A stretch of DNA of 63,053 bases from IMG/VR virus record IMGVR_UViG_3300035698_012950, positions 1 to 63,053 of that record; one strand, given 5' to 3'. The notes beneath the pieces were generated by a model. That model ran no database searches. It was not told where the DNA came from and was given only the letters and a program-made list of their open reading frames with translations. Position 1 is the stretch's first letter, and every line of letters begins with the position of its first letter. This stretch comes from a virus. Made by a program: the position numbers and the translations under genes. This document shows, one piece after another, positions 32,847-42,692 of the stretch.

Positions 32847-33318
32847 ACCAATTAAATCAAAAGCTCAGATGAATGAAGATATCCTCCAGGATGCTGCCGG
32901 GTTTGCGAAAAGCATGATGGCTATGGCGGTCTATGTTGACGGGTCAGTTGAGAGAATTATCCGGAAAACCTGCATTGATTTCTACCGGTCATTGATTGAA
33001 ACGACACCGGTTGATACTGGCCGGGCCAAGGGTTCCTGGGGCATGGTCATTGACAGGCCAGAGAGCCATATATTGCCAGACAGCAAAAATGGTTATTCTT
33101 TCAGCGAATTATCTGGCATTATAAATTCCCAAATATCCGAATTCTCGGTTGAGGTGATCGGGGATGAAGTTATTTTTTATAACAACCTTGAATATATTGA
33201 ATACTTGGAACAAGGGTCTTCCCAGCAAGCCCCCCACGGGATGGTGTCAACCTCCATGGCAGCCTTCACCCAATTTTTTAACAACGCTGTTCGTCAGCTC
33301 GGAGGGGATATCACATGA
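32839..33318 (+). CDS. HK97 gp10-like neck/tail completion protein
   Basis: About 159 residues from TTG 32839, behind GAGGTG; ATG 32827 is the alternative. TTPVDTGRAKGSW and FYNNLEYIEYLEQGSSQQAPHGMV are the two signatures of the HK97 gp10 family, which joins the tail to the neck. Overlaps both neighbours, as usual in this module. Confidence 0.85.
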   Translation: MPKPIKSKAQMNEDILQDAAGFAKSMMAMAVYVDGSVERIIRKTCIDFYRSLIETTPVDTGRAKGSWGMVIDRPESHILPDSKNGYSFSELSGIINSQISEFSVEVIGDEVIFYNNLEYIEYLEQGSSQQAPHGMVSTSMAAFTQFFNNAVRQLGGDIT

Positions 33319-33716
33319 GCCCCCTTGAGATAAAAAGAGCCGTTGAAGAATATTTGGAAGCAAACTGGACCAGGACCGCTATTGAAAAAAGAAATGAAGG
33401 ATTCAACCCTGACCCGGCAATCAGTTTTATAATTTATAATTTTAACTCTGGGGCTGTTACCTCCCTTGAAATACGTGGGGCAAAATACCGAACAGGGGTT
33501 TTTATAATCCAGGTTTTTACTCCATTGAATGTTGGAACAGATGAAGGTTTTTCCCATGGTGGCAGATTGGAAAATTTGTTTGTGAATTTACCACTCGGAG
33601 ATATTGAGTTTCAGGCCGGTGATATGCTGCCAAAAACGATGCCAGCACAGAAAGACGAAGAATTACAGATGAGCATGAACAACGTAATTATACCATTTAC
33701 AGTAATATCAGGATAA
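33315..33716 (+). CDS. Tail terminator, DUF4128-like
   Basis: A 133-residue protein whose ATG overlaps the previous stop (ATGA). The pattern IKRAVEEYLEANW...RTGVFIIQVFTPLNVG...NLFVNLPLGDIEF resembles DUF4128/gpU-type proteins that cap the tail tube. Gene order agrees. Confidence 0.75.
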   Translation: MSPLEIKRAVEEYLEANWTRTAIEKRNEGFNPDPAISFIIYNFNSGAVTSLEIRGAKYRTGVFIIQVFTPLNVGTDEGFSHGGRLENLFVNLPLGDIEFQAGDMLPKTMPAQKDEELQMSMNNVIIPFTVISG

Positions 33717-33734
33717 GGATAAGGAGATAAAACT

Positions 33735-34874
33735 ATGGTCGATAAAGCAGCCTCGGCATTTGTTCAAAGGATTTTCGCAGTAAAAGAAACAACACGGGGG
33801 GTATTAGCATTTCCGACTTCAGCCGCAGAACTTGTAGCTGGTGCTGGGTTTGCTGATCCAAATCAAAATCCTGGATATACTGATTCCGAGGAGATAATTG
33901 ATTCTTTGGATATTATAGATCAATTTCAGGATCAAGCAGGCCCGGGAACTCTTACAATCCCAACTTACTTACATCCATCTGGCACAGCAGGTTCAATACC
34001 AATGTCAGAGCAACTGCTTGAGTCGTTAATGGGGACGGTTGCCACGGTAGGCGGAACATCAGTTTCCTTTACACAAGCCAAAGAAAAGCCATCATTGTCG
34101 ATCTGGGTATTGAAAGATAATGGGGTAAAATTTTGTCGTGGATTTGTCGTTGACAAAGGTGATATGAATGTAACAAACAGCGGTGGGGCCAAGCTTGATT
34201 TTTCTGGTGGGTTTATGGAAATGGGCGGGGCAGGTAATGATGTGGTGGTGGGTGACGTAACCGCAGACACAGAAATAACCGTAACCGATGGTGATAGGTT
34301 CTATGCCGGAGGGAGGATACAGTTAGGGTCTGATACAAATACAAATGCAGGATATGAGATTGATTCAGTTTTAGGGGATGTCCTAACAATGGTTGACACA
34401 GTATCTGTGTCAGATGGTGCAGAGATATTAGGGTTCTTGCCTACCGGATTAACGGTAATCGGATCCCCAATAGAGAGCAGGAAAACGACCGTTTTGGTTG
34501 ATGGGGTCTCAACATCGATAAAAAACATGTCCTTGTCAATAAGTGCTCCGGCTGTTTTCCAAACTGATGAGATAACAACGTCTGGCTTTCCGGAACAATA
34601 CGTTGAGGACAGAAGAGATATCGGTGGAAGTTATGATCAGTTATCAACAAAGGCTACATTTGGAAAGATTAAGGCTGCATACGCTGGCACAAAACTTCCC
34701 ATTGTTATCACTATCGGGAATGTCGCTGGTAGCATTGTGACCATAAACCTTCCTTCGGTTCGAGCACAAGTCCCATCTGAAACATCGAGCGCTCCAACAG
34801 TGTCCATTTCAACTCAGTTCAAGGCTCTTGGATCAGGAGTAGGAGAAAATTCTTGCACGATTGTTTTTACATAA
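33735..34874 (+). CDS. Major tail tube protein
   Basis: A 379-residue strand-rich protein in the tube position. An internal beta segment (about 175-240, VGDVTADTEITVTDGDRFYAGGRIQLG) resembles an inserted domain. C-terminal VSISTQFKALGSGVGENSCTIVFT is typical for siphovirus tube proteins. Behind AAGGAGA. It would form the hexameric rings of the tail. Confidence 0.8.
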   Translation: MVDKAASAFVQRIFAVKETTRGVLAFPTSAAELVAGAGFADPNQNPGYTDSEEIIDSLDIIDQFQDQAGPGTLTIPTYLHPSGTAGSIPMSEQLLESLMGTVATVGGTSVSFTQAKEKPSLSIWVLKDNGVKFCRGFVVDKGDMNVTNSGGAKLDFSGGFMEMGGAGNDVVVGDVTADTEITVTDGDRFYAGGRIQLGSDTNTNAGYEIDSVLGDVLTMVDTVSVSDGAEILGFLPTGLTVIGSPIESRKTTVLVDGVSTSIKNMSLSISAPAVFQTDEITTSGFPEQYVEDRRDIGGSYDQLSTKATFGKIKAAYAGTKLPIVITIGNVAGSIVTINLPSVRAQVPSETSSAPTVSISTQFKALGSGVGENSCTIVFT

Positions 34875-34885
34875 TTTTTTAGTTT

Positions 34886-34933
34886 GGCCGGGCCCTGTAT
34901 ACGGGGTGGGGTTTTCCCGGACCCCTTCCGGCC
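34886..34933 (+). terminator. GC-rich hairpin after the tail tube gene
   Basis: GGCCGG (34886-34891) pairs with CCGGCC (34928-34933), with an inner GGGGT/ACCCC stem. There is no good U-run, so it may reduce readthrough or stabilise the tube mRNA. Confidence 0.5.
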
Positions 34934-34969
34934 ATTAATTTAATCGGGTAAAGATTTAGGGAGAATTTT

Positions 34970-35521
34970 ATGAAAGTATCAGTTGGGAAAAAACCATACA
35001 CTGAAACGATTTATAGAGGCGATGTTAAGGCGGCTAAGGCTTACCTGGGGAAACATGCAGACCAGAAGGGGCCAGCCAAATTAGGTGACAGCGTGGAGAC
35101 CAAGGACGGCCTGCAATGGAAATTGACAGACGATGTTGCATTCATCGAAAAGCACAAACCCGGGAAGTCTGATCTGTGGAAAAAAACACTTTTTGAGATT
35201 GGGACGTTTACCGGTATTCCACTGGATCCGATTGAATCTTTAAAAATCGATAAGAAACATACCGAGTATAAAAAGACAAGCGGCCAAATGTTGCCGGATA
35301 TAAAATTTGATAAAATCAAGCTGGAAAAAATTGGGCTGGTATTGACCGGGTGGGATTTAGTCAACGAGGATACAGGCGAACCAGTACCATGCACCGCCGA
35401 AATGAAGGAACTGGTATACAAGTGCAACCCTGCTCTGATAGATGAAGCAATGGGTAAGTTTTCCACGATCGGTAACACTGGTGGCTTTTCCAAACGGGAA
35501 GAAGAACTAAAAAACTCATAG
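34970..35521 (+). CDS. Tail assembly chaperone, gpG-like
   Basis: A 183-residue protein between tube and tape measure, the lambda gpG position. Its last codons are CTA AAA AAC TCA TAG, which contain the slippery heptamer A AAA AAC in phase. A -1 shift continues without a stop into the next frame and gives a fusion of about 299 residues, as for lambda gpGT. The protein would wrap the tape measure during tail assembly. Confidence 0.8.
   Translation: MKVSVGKKPYTETIYRGDVKAAKAYLGKHADQKGPAKLGDSVETKDGLQWKLTDDVAFIEKHKPGKSDLWKKTLFEIGTFTGIPLDPIESLKIDKKHTEYKKTSGQMLPDIKFDKIKLEKIGLVLTGWDLVNEDTGEPVPCTAEMKELVYKCNPALIDEAMGKFSTIGNTGGFSKREEELKNS
35509..35515 (+). promoter_or_regulatory. -1 ribosomal frameshift site A AAA AAC
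   Basis: Zero-frame codons are AAA AAC with an A before them, an exact X XXY YYZ heptamer, two codons before the stop. The -1 frame is open from 35515 through LIAWAECKYDL into the downstream ORF. Tail chaperone frameshifting is nearly universal in long-tailed phages. Confidence 0.8.
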
Positions 35522-35868
35522 CCTGGGCCGAATGTAAGTATGATCTAATGGGGGGGTATAATTGTGAAGAATGTATCGAAGAACATGATATGCAAAACGC
35601 AAGCCCCCCCTGCTCGGACCCAGATCAGTGCAAAAAACCATGGGTTTTATTTCCGAATAACGAGGCGGCTTTTAGGCTGTGGAGTGTGGCAAATATGACC
35701 AGGGGGTATACAGCCACTATGGAACGCATGACGCCAAATAGGCTATCACCATCTGATATCAAAGCAGTATGCGAGGGCATGACCGCGCCAGAAGAGTTTG
35801 AGAAAGTTATCACAATAGAATACATTGCTTATCCAAAGGTGGTAAAGGACCATGGCCCTAAAAGTTAA
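35515..35868 (+). CDS. Tail assembly chaperone frameshift extension, gpT-like
   Basis: The -1-frame extension from the slip site: 117 residues, expressed as a fusion to the gpG-like protein. An ATG at 35548 exists but has no ribosome site. The extension is Cys-rich at its start (CEECIEEHDMQNASPPCSDPDQC), suggesting a zinc site, then helical. It overlaps the tape measure start by 17 bases. Confidence 0.75.
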   Translation, partial: LIAWAECKYDLMGGYNCEECIEEHDMQNASPPCSDPDQCKKPWVLFPNNEAAFRLWSVANMTRGYTATMERMTPNRLSPSDIKAVCEGMTAPEEFEKVITIEYIAYPKVVKDHGPKS

Positions 35869-38800
35869 AATCAGCACATCTGAAGCACAAAGAGCGACAG
35901 CAGCCCTCACAAAAGATCTTCGCACATTGGGCAGTTCCGCACTCAGCAATGAACGGGACATGGAAAAACTTGAACGCCGTATGAAACGCGGCCTTGAAGC
36001 CAAAACAGCATCTAAATCTATTGATAATCTCAAGAAATCCCTTAATCTGACCAGAATTGAAACCGCTAAACTCCAGCGTGAAATGGGGGATTATAAAGGA
36101 ATGATGTCAACCCTGACACAAGGAACTGGCAAGGCCGCAAAACAAATGGCCGTTTTTGGGGCCGCAATGTCTGCTATAACCCTTGGAGGTCTTGCTTTCT
36201 TTGGGAAAGGGTTGCTTGACACAGCAAAGACTTTTGAACGGTTTGAAACTCAATTAAAAACCATAACAGGGTCATCTAAGAAAGCAGAAGAGGCAATGGC
36301 CTGGATAACAGAGTTCACGGCTAAAACTCCATATGAACTTGACCAGGTTACGGAATCATTTGTTAAGCTCAAATCTTATGGGCTGGATGCTAACAAATGG
36401 ATGAAGACCCTCGGTAACACTTCTGCCGCAATGGGGAAAGGATTAAACCAGGCGGTTGAAATGTTCGCAGATGCTGCCGTTGGAGAATTCGAAAGGTTAA
36501 AAGAATTTGGAGTAAAGGCTTCAACGCAAGGCGACATAGTTACATTCAGATGGTCCCAAAATGGCAAAGACATGGTCAAATCCACGCAAAAAACCCAATC
36601 TGGGATAACTGCTGCATTGGGTGAAGTTTTCAGTCGGTTCGATGGCAGTATGGACGACCTTTCCAAAACATGGGAAGGCATGACTTCAAACATGTCCGAT
36701 AAATGGACCATGTGGAAAAAAGACGTAACTGATTCAGGTCCATTCGAAGCTATGAAAGCAGGATTAAAAGAGTTCCTTGATTACCTTGATACGAGCCAGG
36801 GAAGGATGGATCTAAAAGGATGGGCACAAGATACGGCTGGGGCCATAATGGACGCATTCCAATTCATGGCAACCGGGGCAGAAATCTTTGAAAAGTCAGT
36901 TGCTGGTATCAGATTGACTTTCGCGTCTATGATGAAGCTGGCAGCAGAAGCCCAGATAGCCTACAATGAGGCAATGATCCCAGAAGATTATGGATTGGGC
37001 CAGAAAGATCCATTTATAGAAAAATATGTTGATGGATTAAAAGAAGCGGAGATATCATTAAAAGCGGCCAATTTAATGATTGAGGGTAATGCACAGGCTA
37101 TCATGGATTCTGGAATTGCATTTGATAAAGCCAGAGCAAAACTTGAAGCCTGGAAAAATAGTACTGATGAAACAACGGTTTCAACTGACAATCTTGGTGA
37201 TGCAATACACGGCGTAGATTGGGACGGGTTTATTTTAGGAACCGGTAGTGCCACGACCGAAACTGACAAATTGACAAAAGCTCAAAAAGACCTCCAGAAA
37301 GAACTTATTAAAACAGAGCTTATTCAGAGCGGATCGTTTGACTTGTGGGGTGATAGTTACGATATAGACATGGGTGGCATTGATCATCTCCAGGCGGCCA
37401 TAGATGAAAGATTAAACGCTTTAAACAATGAAGCCCTGGCATTAGAGAGGAACATCGACCTTCAAAATAGAATGGCCCTTGCAGTTGAAGACACATATGA
37501 TATTGATAATGGTGGTGCTGGAACCCGTGACGAAAACAACAACACATTTCAAAGTTCTTTAGATGACCAAATAAATGCTTATTCTTCTATTCGAGAGAGT
37601 TTAAGCAATGTGGCCAGTTTGTATGAAGACGGTTCTGATGCTCAGAAAAGAGCAAGCGAGGCTGCTAAAGTTGCCAATATCGCCGAGATTGCTATGCTTA
37701 CAACAAAAAACATAATGATAGCCGTGGGGGCGATTGCGAATCAAGGGACCGGTGACCCTTACACCGCGTTTGGAAGGATCGCGGCAATGACAGCGGCGAT
37801 GGCTGGTGTTTTATCTATTGCTGGCATTGCCTTTGGTGGTGGTGGTAGCGGCGGGACTTCCGCACAGGCTGCAACTCCAACCACCACCGTTTTGGGCAGT
37901 TCAGATGCAAGCGAGTCCGCATCAAACGTGCTTGAAATGCTTGACGATTTCCATGCCGATGAATATGCGGAACTCAAGGGTATTCACGATGAAATGAAAA
38001 GTCTGAACTCTAATGTATCCGGTCTCGTGTCTGGTATTGTTAGGGAGTTTGGGGATTTTTCAGGGGCATCTGATGGGGTGAGCCTTGGCACCACAGAAAA
38101 TAGCGTGAGTCTGTTTACTGGTGAACTTCTTGGTAGTTTCGGGCAAACACTGAACGCTATTTTTGATCCCGGAATAGCAACAATTAATTGGTTGACTGGG
38201 GGTCTGATAGATAGCCTGTTCGGGGAGGAGACAGTCACGGCTGTAACCGGCTCCGGTATCGAAATCGGTAGAACCTGGATTGAGGGAATGGTTGAAGGTC
38301 AAAAATTATGGGTCAAAAATTATACAGATGTAACTAAGTGGGAAGATGACGACCTTGTGGGGACAACTCCTGGCAAGAAAGATGTCAGCGACTCAATCCA
38401 AAAACTATTTTCTGACATTGTGGTGGATATGAGTGAGTCACTAATTTGGGTGTCTGAACAAATGGATGACTTTAACCTCCAGGAGCTTTTAAATTATAGT
38501 TTTAAGATCGGTAAAATAGATTTGAGAGACATGAAAGCAGAGGAAGTTTCCGCAAAATTAAGCGAAACATTCTCGACGGTGCTTGACGATATTACATCTG
38601 ATGTTTTTGGTGAAATGCTAATCAAGTATCAAAAAATAGATGAAGGTCTTTTTGAAACAGCAGTCAGGATAATCGGTGAACGTGATGTAATACTTGATAT
38701 GTTGGATCTCACAAACCAGGCGTTCACAGGAACTGAGAACCAAGTTTTTAACTTTAGCAAAGTATTGATAGACCTTGGTGGAAATCTTGATTCATTGCGT

Positions 38801-40150
38801 GAATCATTCTCATCATATTACGACAGTTTCTTTTCTGACAAAGAAAAGTTCCAAGATACTGCCACAAGACTTGGTACCAGTTTACTTGATTACGGCGTGA
38901 AGACACCAGAAACAAGGGAAGATTATAGAGCTAAGATAGAAAGTCTTGACCTGACAACAACTTACGGGCAAAAACAATATGTAAGATTGATCGAGCTATC
39001 CGAAAAAGCTGACGAATATTATAGCTATCTTGAAAAACAAGCAGATAGGCTTAGTGATATAACTGATCTGCAAACAAATTTGTCCAGCAACCCAGAAGAA
39101 AGGATTTTGTCACAGTTCGAAAGTAAATGGGATACCGCCGGTCAGGGCACCAAATGGGCTGATTTAAATGACGAATCCGTCCAGAAAGCATGGCTGGAAT
39201 GGGGCAAAACGGCAGATGAAGCAGAAATTGACAGGTGGCTGGAAAGGACAGGCACAAGTCTTAGCGAATTTTCTGGGGTATTGCAAATGTTTGTCGGTGG
39301 TGTATCTTCCGGCATACAGGACTTAAAAGATAGCCTGTCTGGTGCTACTTCTGAGTTTTCGGAATATGAGGATATTTACACCGCCGGTGGGGCGGGTGCA
39401 AAATACGACATAGAGACGGAACTTGGCCGTGAAAACTGGATTAAATATATTGAAGATACCAGCGCCGAAAAGATATCGAATTGGATATCCAGTGAGGGCA
39501 TTGTAGAAAATGAATTTTTGTCCATGATGGATTTGGTTATAGCCAAAGAGGAAGAATTAACAGCGGCAAGGCTAAGCGCAAAAGAAAGCATTGACGGTTT
39601 GCTTTGGGATCTCCAAGGCGGAGACCTTGCGCCGGTACAATCAATGGAAATGTATGAAAATAAATACGCCGAGCTTTATGGAGCACAATTCGATGTCACA
39701 GATGCAGCAGGGATAGCAAAGGCTACGAGCGAATTTGTATCTTTTGTTCCTGAGTTTTTGAAGTTTGCAGCAGCATACGGCGGTGATTACGGCGGGCTTT
39801 ATGACACGGTCCTTGGTGATGTTTCAAACTTCGGTGGATCCTTCGCAGGCGGTGGAATCTCAACAGGACCAGACACCGGATATATGATAGAATCACACGG
39901 CATGGAAGCCCATGTTCCCACGCTCAACGGCAATATACCGGTCGTGATCAACGATCAAGGGAACAAGGAGCTTACGCAAGAGATAAGAAATCTTGTACAG
40001 GTGATTTTAAGTGGTAAGGGCGATGGGATGAATATAAACCTCACCCTGAATGCCGAAACAATAAACAGAGCAATGAGAGATGGGCATGTGGTATTGCATA
40101 GAACAGACGAAGAGGTCCATAACGCTGTCCGAAGGGAGGCAAACGTCTAA
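35852..40150 (+). CDS. Tail tape measure protein
   Basis: A 1,432-residue protein. The N-terminus is coiled coil (about 1-90), followed by a hydrophobic segment (VFGAAMSAITLGGLAFFGKGL, about 107-127) and a tape-measure core (KTFERFETQLKTITGSSKKAEEAMAWI...). A second hydrophobic stretch (about 610-660, IAAMTAAMAGVLSIAGIAFGGGG) precedes long helical regions. Near the C-terminus, GGISTGPDTGYMIESHGMEAHVP is a motif common in these proteins. At about 1.5 Angstrom per residue its length would set a tail of roughly 200 nm, which supports a long-tailed siphovirus. Confidence 0.93.
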   Translation: MALKVKISTSEAQRATAALTKDLRTLGSSALSNERDMEKLERRMKRGLEAKTASKSIDNLKKSLNLTRIETAKLQREMGDYKGMMSTLTQGTGKAAKQMAVFGAAMSAITLGGLAFFGKGLLDTAKTFERFETQLKTITGSSKKAEEAMAWITEFTAKTPYELDQVTESFVKLKSYGLDANKWMKTLGNTSAAMGKGLNQAVEMFADAAVGEFERLKEFGVKASTQGDIVTFRWSQNGKDMVKSTQKTQSGITAALGEVFSRFDGSMDDLSKTWEGMTSNMSDKWTMWKKDVTDSGPFEAMKAGLKEFLDYLDTSQGRMDLKGWAQDTAGAIMDAFQFMATGAEIFEKSVAGIRLTFASMMKLAAEAQIAYNEAMIPEDYGLGQKDPFIEKYVDGLKEAEISLKAANLMIEGNAQAIMDSGIAFDKARAKLEAWKNSTDETTVSTDNLGDAIHGVDWDGFILGTGSATTETDKLTKAQKDLQKELIKTELIQSGSFDLWGDSYDIDMGGIDHLQAAIDERLNALNNEALALERNIDLQNRMALAVEDTYDIDNGGAGTRDENNNTFQSSLDDQINAYSSIRESLSNVASLYEDGSDAQKRASEAAKVANIAEIAMLTTKNIMIAVGAIANQGTGDPYTAFGRIAAMTAAMAGVLSIAGIAFGGGGSGGTSAQAATPTTTVLGSSDASESASNVLEMLDDFHADEYAELKGIHDEMKSLNSNVSGLVSGIVREFGDFSGASDGVSLGTTENSVSLFTGELLGSFGQTLNAIFDPGIATINWLTGGLIDSLFGEETVTAVTGSGIEIGRTWIEGMVEGQKLWVKNYTDVTKWEDDDLVGTTPGKKDVSDSIQKLFSDIVVDMSESLIWVSEQMDDFNLQELLNYSFKIGKIDLRDMKAEEVSAKLSETFSTVLDDITSDVFGEMLIKYQKIDEGLFETAVRIIGERDVILDMLDLTNQAFTGTENQVFNFSKVLIDLGGNLDSLRESFSSYYDSFFSDKEKFQDTATRLGTSLLDYGVKTPETREDYRAKIESLDLTTTYGQKQYVRLIELSEKADEYYSYLEKQADRLSDITDLQTNLSSNPEERILSQFESKWDTAGQGTKWADLNDESVQKAWLEWGKTADEAEIDRWLERTGTSLSEFSGVLQMFVGGVSSGIQDLKDSLSGATSEFSEYEDIYTAGGAGAKYDIETELGRENWIKYIEDTSAEKISNWISSEGIVENEFLSMMDLVIAKEEELTAARLSAKESIDGLLWDLQGGDLAPVQSMEMYENKYAELYGAQFDVTDAAGIAKATSEFVSFVPEFLKFAAAYGGDYGGLYDTVLGDVSNFGGSFAGGGISTGPDTGYMIESHGMEAHVPTLNGNIPVVINDQGNKELTQEIRNLVQVILSGKGDGMNINLTLNAETINRAMRDGHVVLHRTDEEVHNAVRREANV

Positions 40151-40557
40151 TGTCAATGGCAGATTATTTATCCGCTCAGGTGGCTGACTATACAGCGGAA
40201 GAATTGACAATAAGACCCTACACCATGTTACCAGAGGTGGGGACTATTAACCAAAAAATAATATCATCATACGCTGACACCGTTGTAGTTATTGAATTCC
40301 CTGGCGCCCAAACTTTTACAGTTACTGCACAGTGGGATGTTCTATCAGATACGAATACTGAATTTATCCAGGATTTGTTTTATAATACTGCAAAAGCGAA
40401 CAAATACGCGAAAACTTTTTATTGGCTCCACCCCCGGGACGGCAACACATATACAGTAAGATTTGTATCTCCATTGCAGACCGCAAACAGATCAGGATTG
40501 GTTGGATATCAGGTCATCCAGCAGATTGAATTAAGGGTGGAGGGAAATAAACCATAA
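40150..40557 (+). CDS. Distal tail-type minor protein
   Basis: A 135-residue protein starting in a TAATG overlap with the tape measure stop. WDVLSDTNTEFIQDLFYNTAKANKYAKTFYWLHPRDGNTYTVRFVSP is typical of small minor tail proteins placed just after the tape measure (phage gp17/DUF2460-like position). Probably part of the tail tip. Confidence 0.6.
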   Translation: MSMADYLSAQVADYTAEELTIRPYTMLPEVGTINQKIISSYADTVVVIEFPGAQTFTVTAQWDVLSDTNTEFIQDLFYNTAKANKYAKTFYWLHPRDGNTYTVRFVSPLQTANRSGLVGYQVIQQIELRVEGNKP

Positions 40558-42326
40558 TGGCAGATGATAAATCCATAACAGGTAGAGACCCACTCTTAGC
40601 AACCCCTGCTGATGACGATCTATTTTATGTTTATGATACCAGTGCTGGTACATTAAAAAGCGTAACATATCTACTTTTAAATACAGGCGGCGGCGGGAGC
40701 TATACCGATGCCCAGGCCATATCCGCTATCAATACCGACATCGATCACGGATCTACTGCCCAGCATGATTATTTTTCAGGGGTTTATGACGATCTATCAA
40801 GTATTCCAACAACATTTACACCAGCAGCGCACACCCATTTAGAATCTGAAATAACTGATTTGACGCATTATACTTCAACCGATTTCAATACCGATTTAGC
40901 GACCAAGACGATTGACGACATTAACGATGGGATAACATACAAAAAAAGCCACAACGATTTTTCAGATACATATAAAGGATATCTTAATCAGTCTGTTGTG
41001 AGTGGATCGGCTCCGGTACTTGTAAATACAAACATCACCGGGAACATAAGCGTATTCACCAATGATTCTGGGTTTATCACCGGCTATACCGTCACCGAAT
41101 CCGATGTAACCAGCCACCAGGCGGCATTGACTATCACAGAATCCCAGATATCCGACTTAACCCATTACACCAGCGCAGATGCCATCACCGCAATTAACAC
41201 TGATATTGACCATGGATCAACTGCTCAACATGATTATTTTTCTGGGGTTTACGGGGATTTGTCCAGCATACCAAGCACATTTACCCCTTCAGCGCACACT
41301 CATGTTGAAGCCGACATAACAGACCTTGATCACGATGCTTTGAAAATTCAAGGGGTAGATATCGATTCTGCTGCATCAACCCCAACAGACGGAAAAATAC
41401 TGGTATACAGGATTGCAAGTGGGAAGTGGGGAATAGAGGATAAACCAGAAGGTGGATCGAACCCAGCACTTAATGACATCACAGATGTAGCGATATCAAC
41501 AGCAGCAGATAACAATATTTTAGCATATGATACCACAACGTCAAAGTGGATCAATCAAACAATGACCGAGGCTGGATTTTCGGTTGTTGCTGGTTCTGGG
41601 TCTTATTCTGATCTTACCAGCATTCCAACTGAATTTACACCAGCAACGCATAATCAAACGGCCAGTACAATAACCGATTTTGACACGGAGGTTGCCAATA
41701 ATTCGGCGGTTGCATCAAATACTGACAAGGTTTCTTACCCCGGTAGCGCAAGTGCATCAGAATTAAATTTTGTTGTTGGGGTGACTTCTGGAATCCAAGG
41801 GCAAGTTGATGGTAAAGCCCCTTCTCTTGGTACGGATGACAACTATGTTACTGATGCTGAAAAGGTTGTCATTGGGAATACTTCTGGGGCAAATACTGGC
41901 GACCAAGATTTATCAGGGAAAGAAAATACTGGCGTAGCTGCCGGGTTAATGACCACCCACACAGCCACCCATCCGGCACCAACAACCAGAGATGCAAGAA
42001 ATGAAGTCGCCAAGGGGTCTGATGATAATTATGTCACGGACGCGGAAAAAACCGTGGTCGGGAACACCTCTGGTGCGAACTCGGGGGACAATGCCGCCAA
42101 CTCTAATTATTCTGGGTTGGTTTCGAACGTATCCACCAATCTCTCCGAGGGGACGGCCACGGAAACAACGGTTGACGTTAATTCTTCTGACGGTACAAAC
42201 GCCACGCTGGTTGCTGCATCTACTACCAGGGCGGGATTACTGACTAAAGCAAAATTCGATGAAATATCGGCAAATACAGTGAAGTCAACAGAACCAGACT
42301 ATATAGCAATTCAAGTTTTTGCATAA
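40557..42326 (+). CDS. Tail fibre protein with duplicated segments
   Basis: A 589-residue Thr/Ser/Asp-rich protein that starts in a TAATG overlap. A block of about 42 residues (INTDIDHGSTAQHDYFSGVY...FTP.AHTH) occurs twice, and a block with DDNYVTDAEK.V.GNTSGAN.GD also occurs twice. The repeats, the Ala/Asp composition and the AHTHxE elements are typical of trimeric phage fibres. The C-terminus TTRAGLLTKAKFDEI resembles fibre stalk ends. It likely contributes to host recognition. Confidence 0.75.
   Translation: MADDKSITGRDPLLATPADDDLFYVYDTSAGTLKSVTYLLLNTGGGGSYTDAQAISAINTDIDHGSTAQHDYFSGVYDDLSSIPTTFTPAAHTHLESEITDLTHYTSTDFNTDLATKTIDDINDGITYKKSHNDFSDTYKGYLNQSVVSGSAPVLVNTNITGNISVFTNDSGFITGYTVTESDVTSHQAALTITESQISDLTHYTSADAITAINTDIDHGSTAQHDYFSGVYGDLSSIPSTFTPSAHTHVEADITDLDHDALKIQGVDIDSAASTPTDGKILVYRIASGKWGIEDKPEGGSNPALNDITDVAISTAADNNILAYDTTTSKWINQTMTEAGFSVVAGSGSYSDLTSIPTEFTPATHNQTASTITDFDTEVANNSAVASNTDKVSYPGSASASELNFVVGVTSGIQGQVDGKAPSLGTDDNYVTDAEKVVIGNTSGANTGDQDLSGKENTGVAAGLMTTHTATHPAPTTRDARNEVAKGSDDNYVTDAEKTVVGNTSGANSGDNAANSNYSGLVSNVSTNLSEGTATETTVDVNSSDGTNATLVAASTTRAGLLTKAKFDEISANTVKSTEPDYIAIQVFA
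40716..40840 (+). repeat. Fibre repeat block, copy 1
   Basis: Encodes the same 42-residue block as 41181-41305. The two DNA copies differ at many third-codon positions while the protein is nearly identical, so the duplication is old and the sequence is held by selection. Confidence 0.8.
41181..41305 (+). repeat. Fibre repeat block, copy 2
   Basis: Second copy of the 40716-40840 block, with synonymous divergence throughout. Confidence 0.8.
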
Positions 42327-42336
42327 GGATAAACAA

Positions 42337-42690
42337 ATGACAACTTTTGCCAAAAGAGCTTTTTCAGAATCAACAAATGGAAAAGGAATCAAAGTTGCTG
42401 CCACAGCTACAGCAGGGACAACAATACATACATCTGTCGCAGGAACATCCGATTGGGACGAAATATGGCTTTGGTGTACCAATACAAATGCGACGGATGT
42501 AAAACTCACATTAGAATATGGGGAAGCCACGACCCCGGATGGTAATATTGAGTATAATGTGGCCGCTGAAGACGGTTTGAAATGTATTCTTCCTGGTACA
42601 ATTTTACAGAACAGTCTTGTTTTAAGGGCATTTGCCAGCAGTGCCAATGTCCTCATAGTCCACGGCTATGTGAATCGGATAACGGCATAA
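42337..42690 (+). CDS. Fibre-associated beta protein (117 aa)
   Basis: Start at ATG 42337, 11 bases after the fibre stop and behind AAGGAT. Sequence pattern SDWDEIWLWCTNTNATDVKLTLEYGEATTPDG...ILPGTILQNSLVLRAFAS is found in small beta-sandwich virion proteins next to fibres. Function probably structural. Confidence 0.6.
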   Translation: MTTFAKRAFSESTNGKGIKVAATATAGTTIHTSVAGTSDWDEIWLWCTNTNATDVKLTLEYGEATTPDGNIEYNVAAEDGLKCILPGTILQNSLVLRAFASSANVLIVHGYVNRITA

Positions 42691-42692
42691 CG

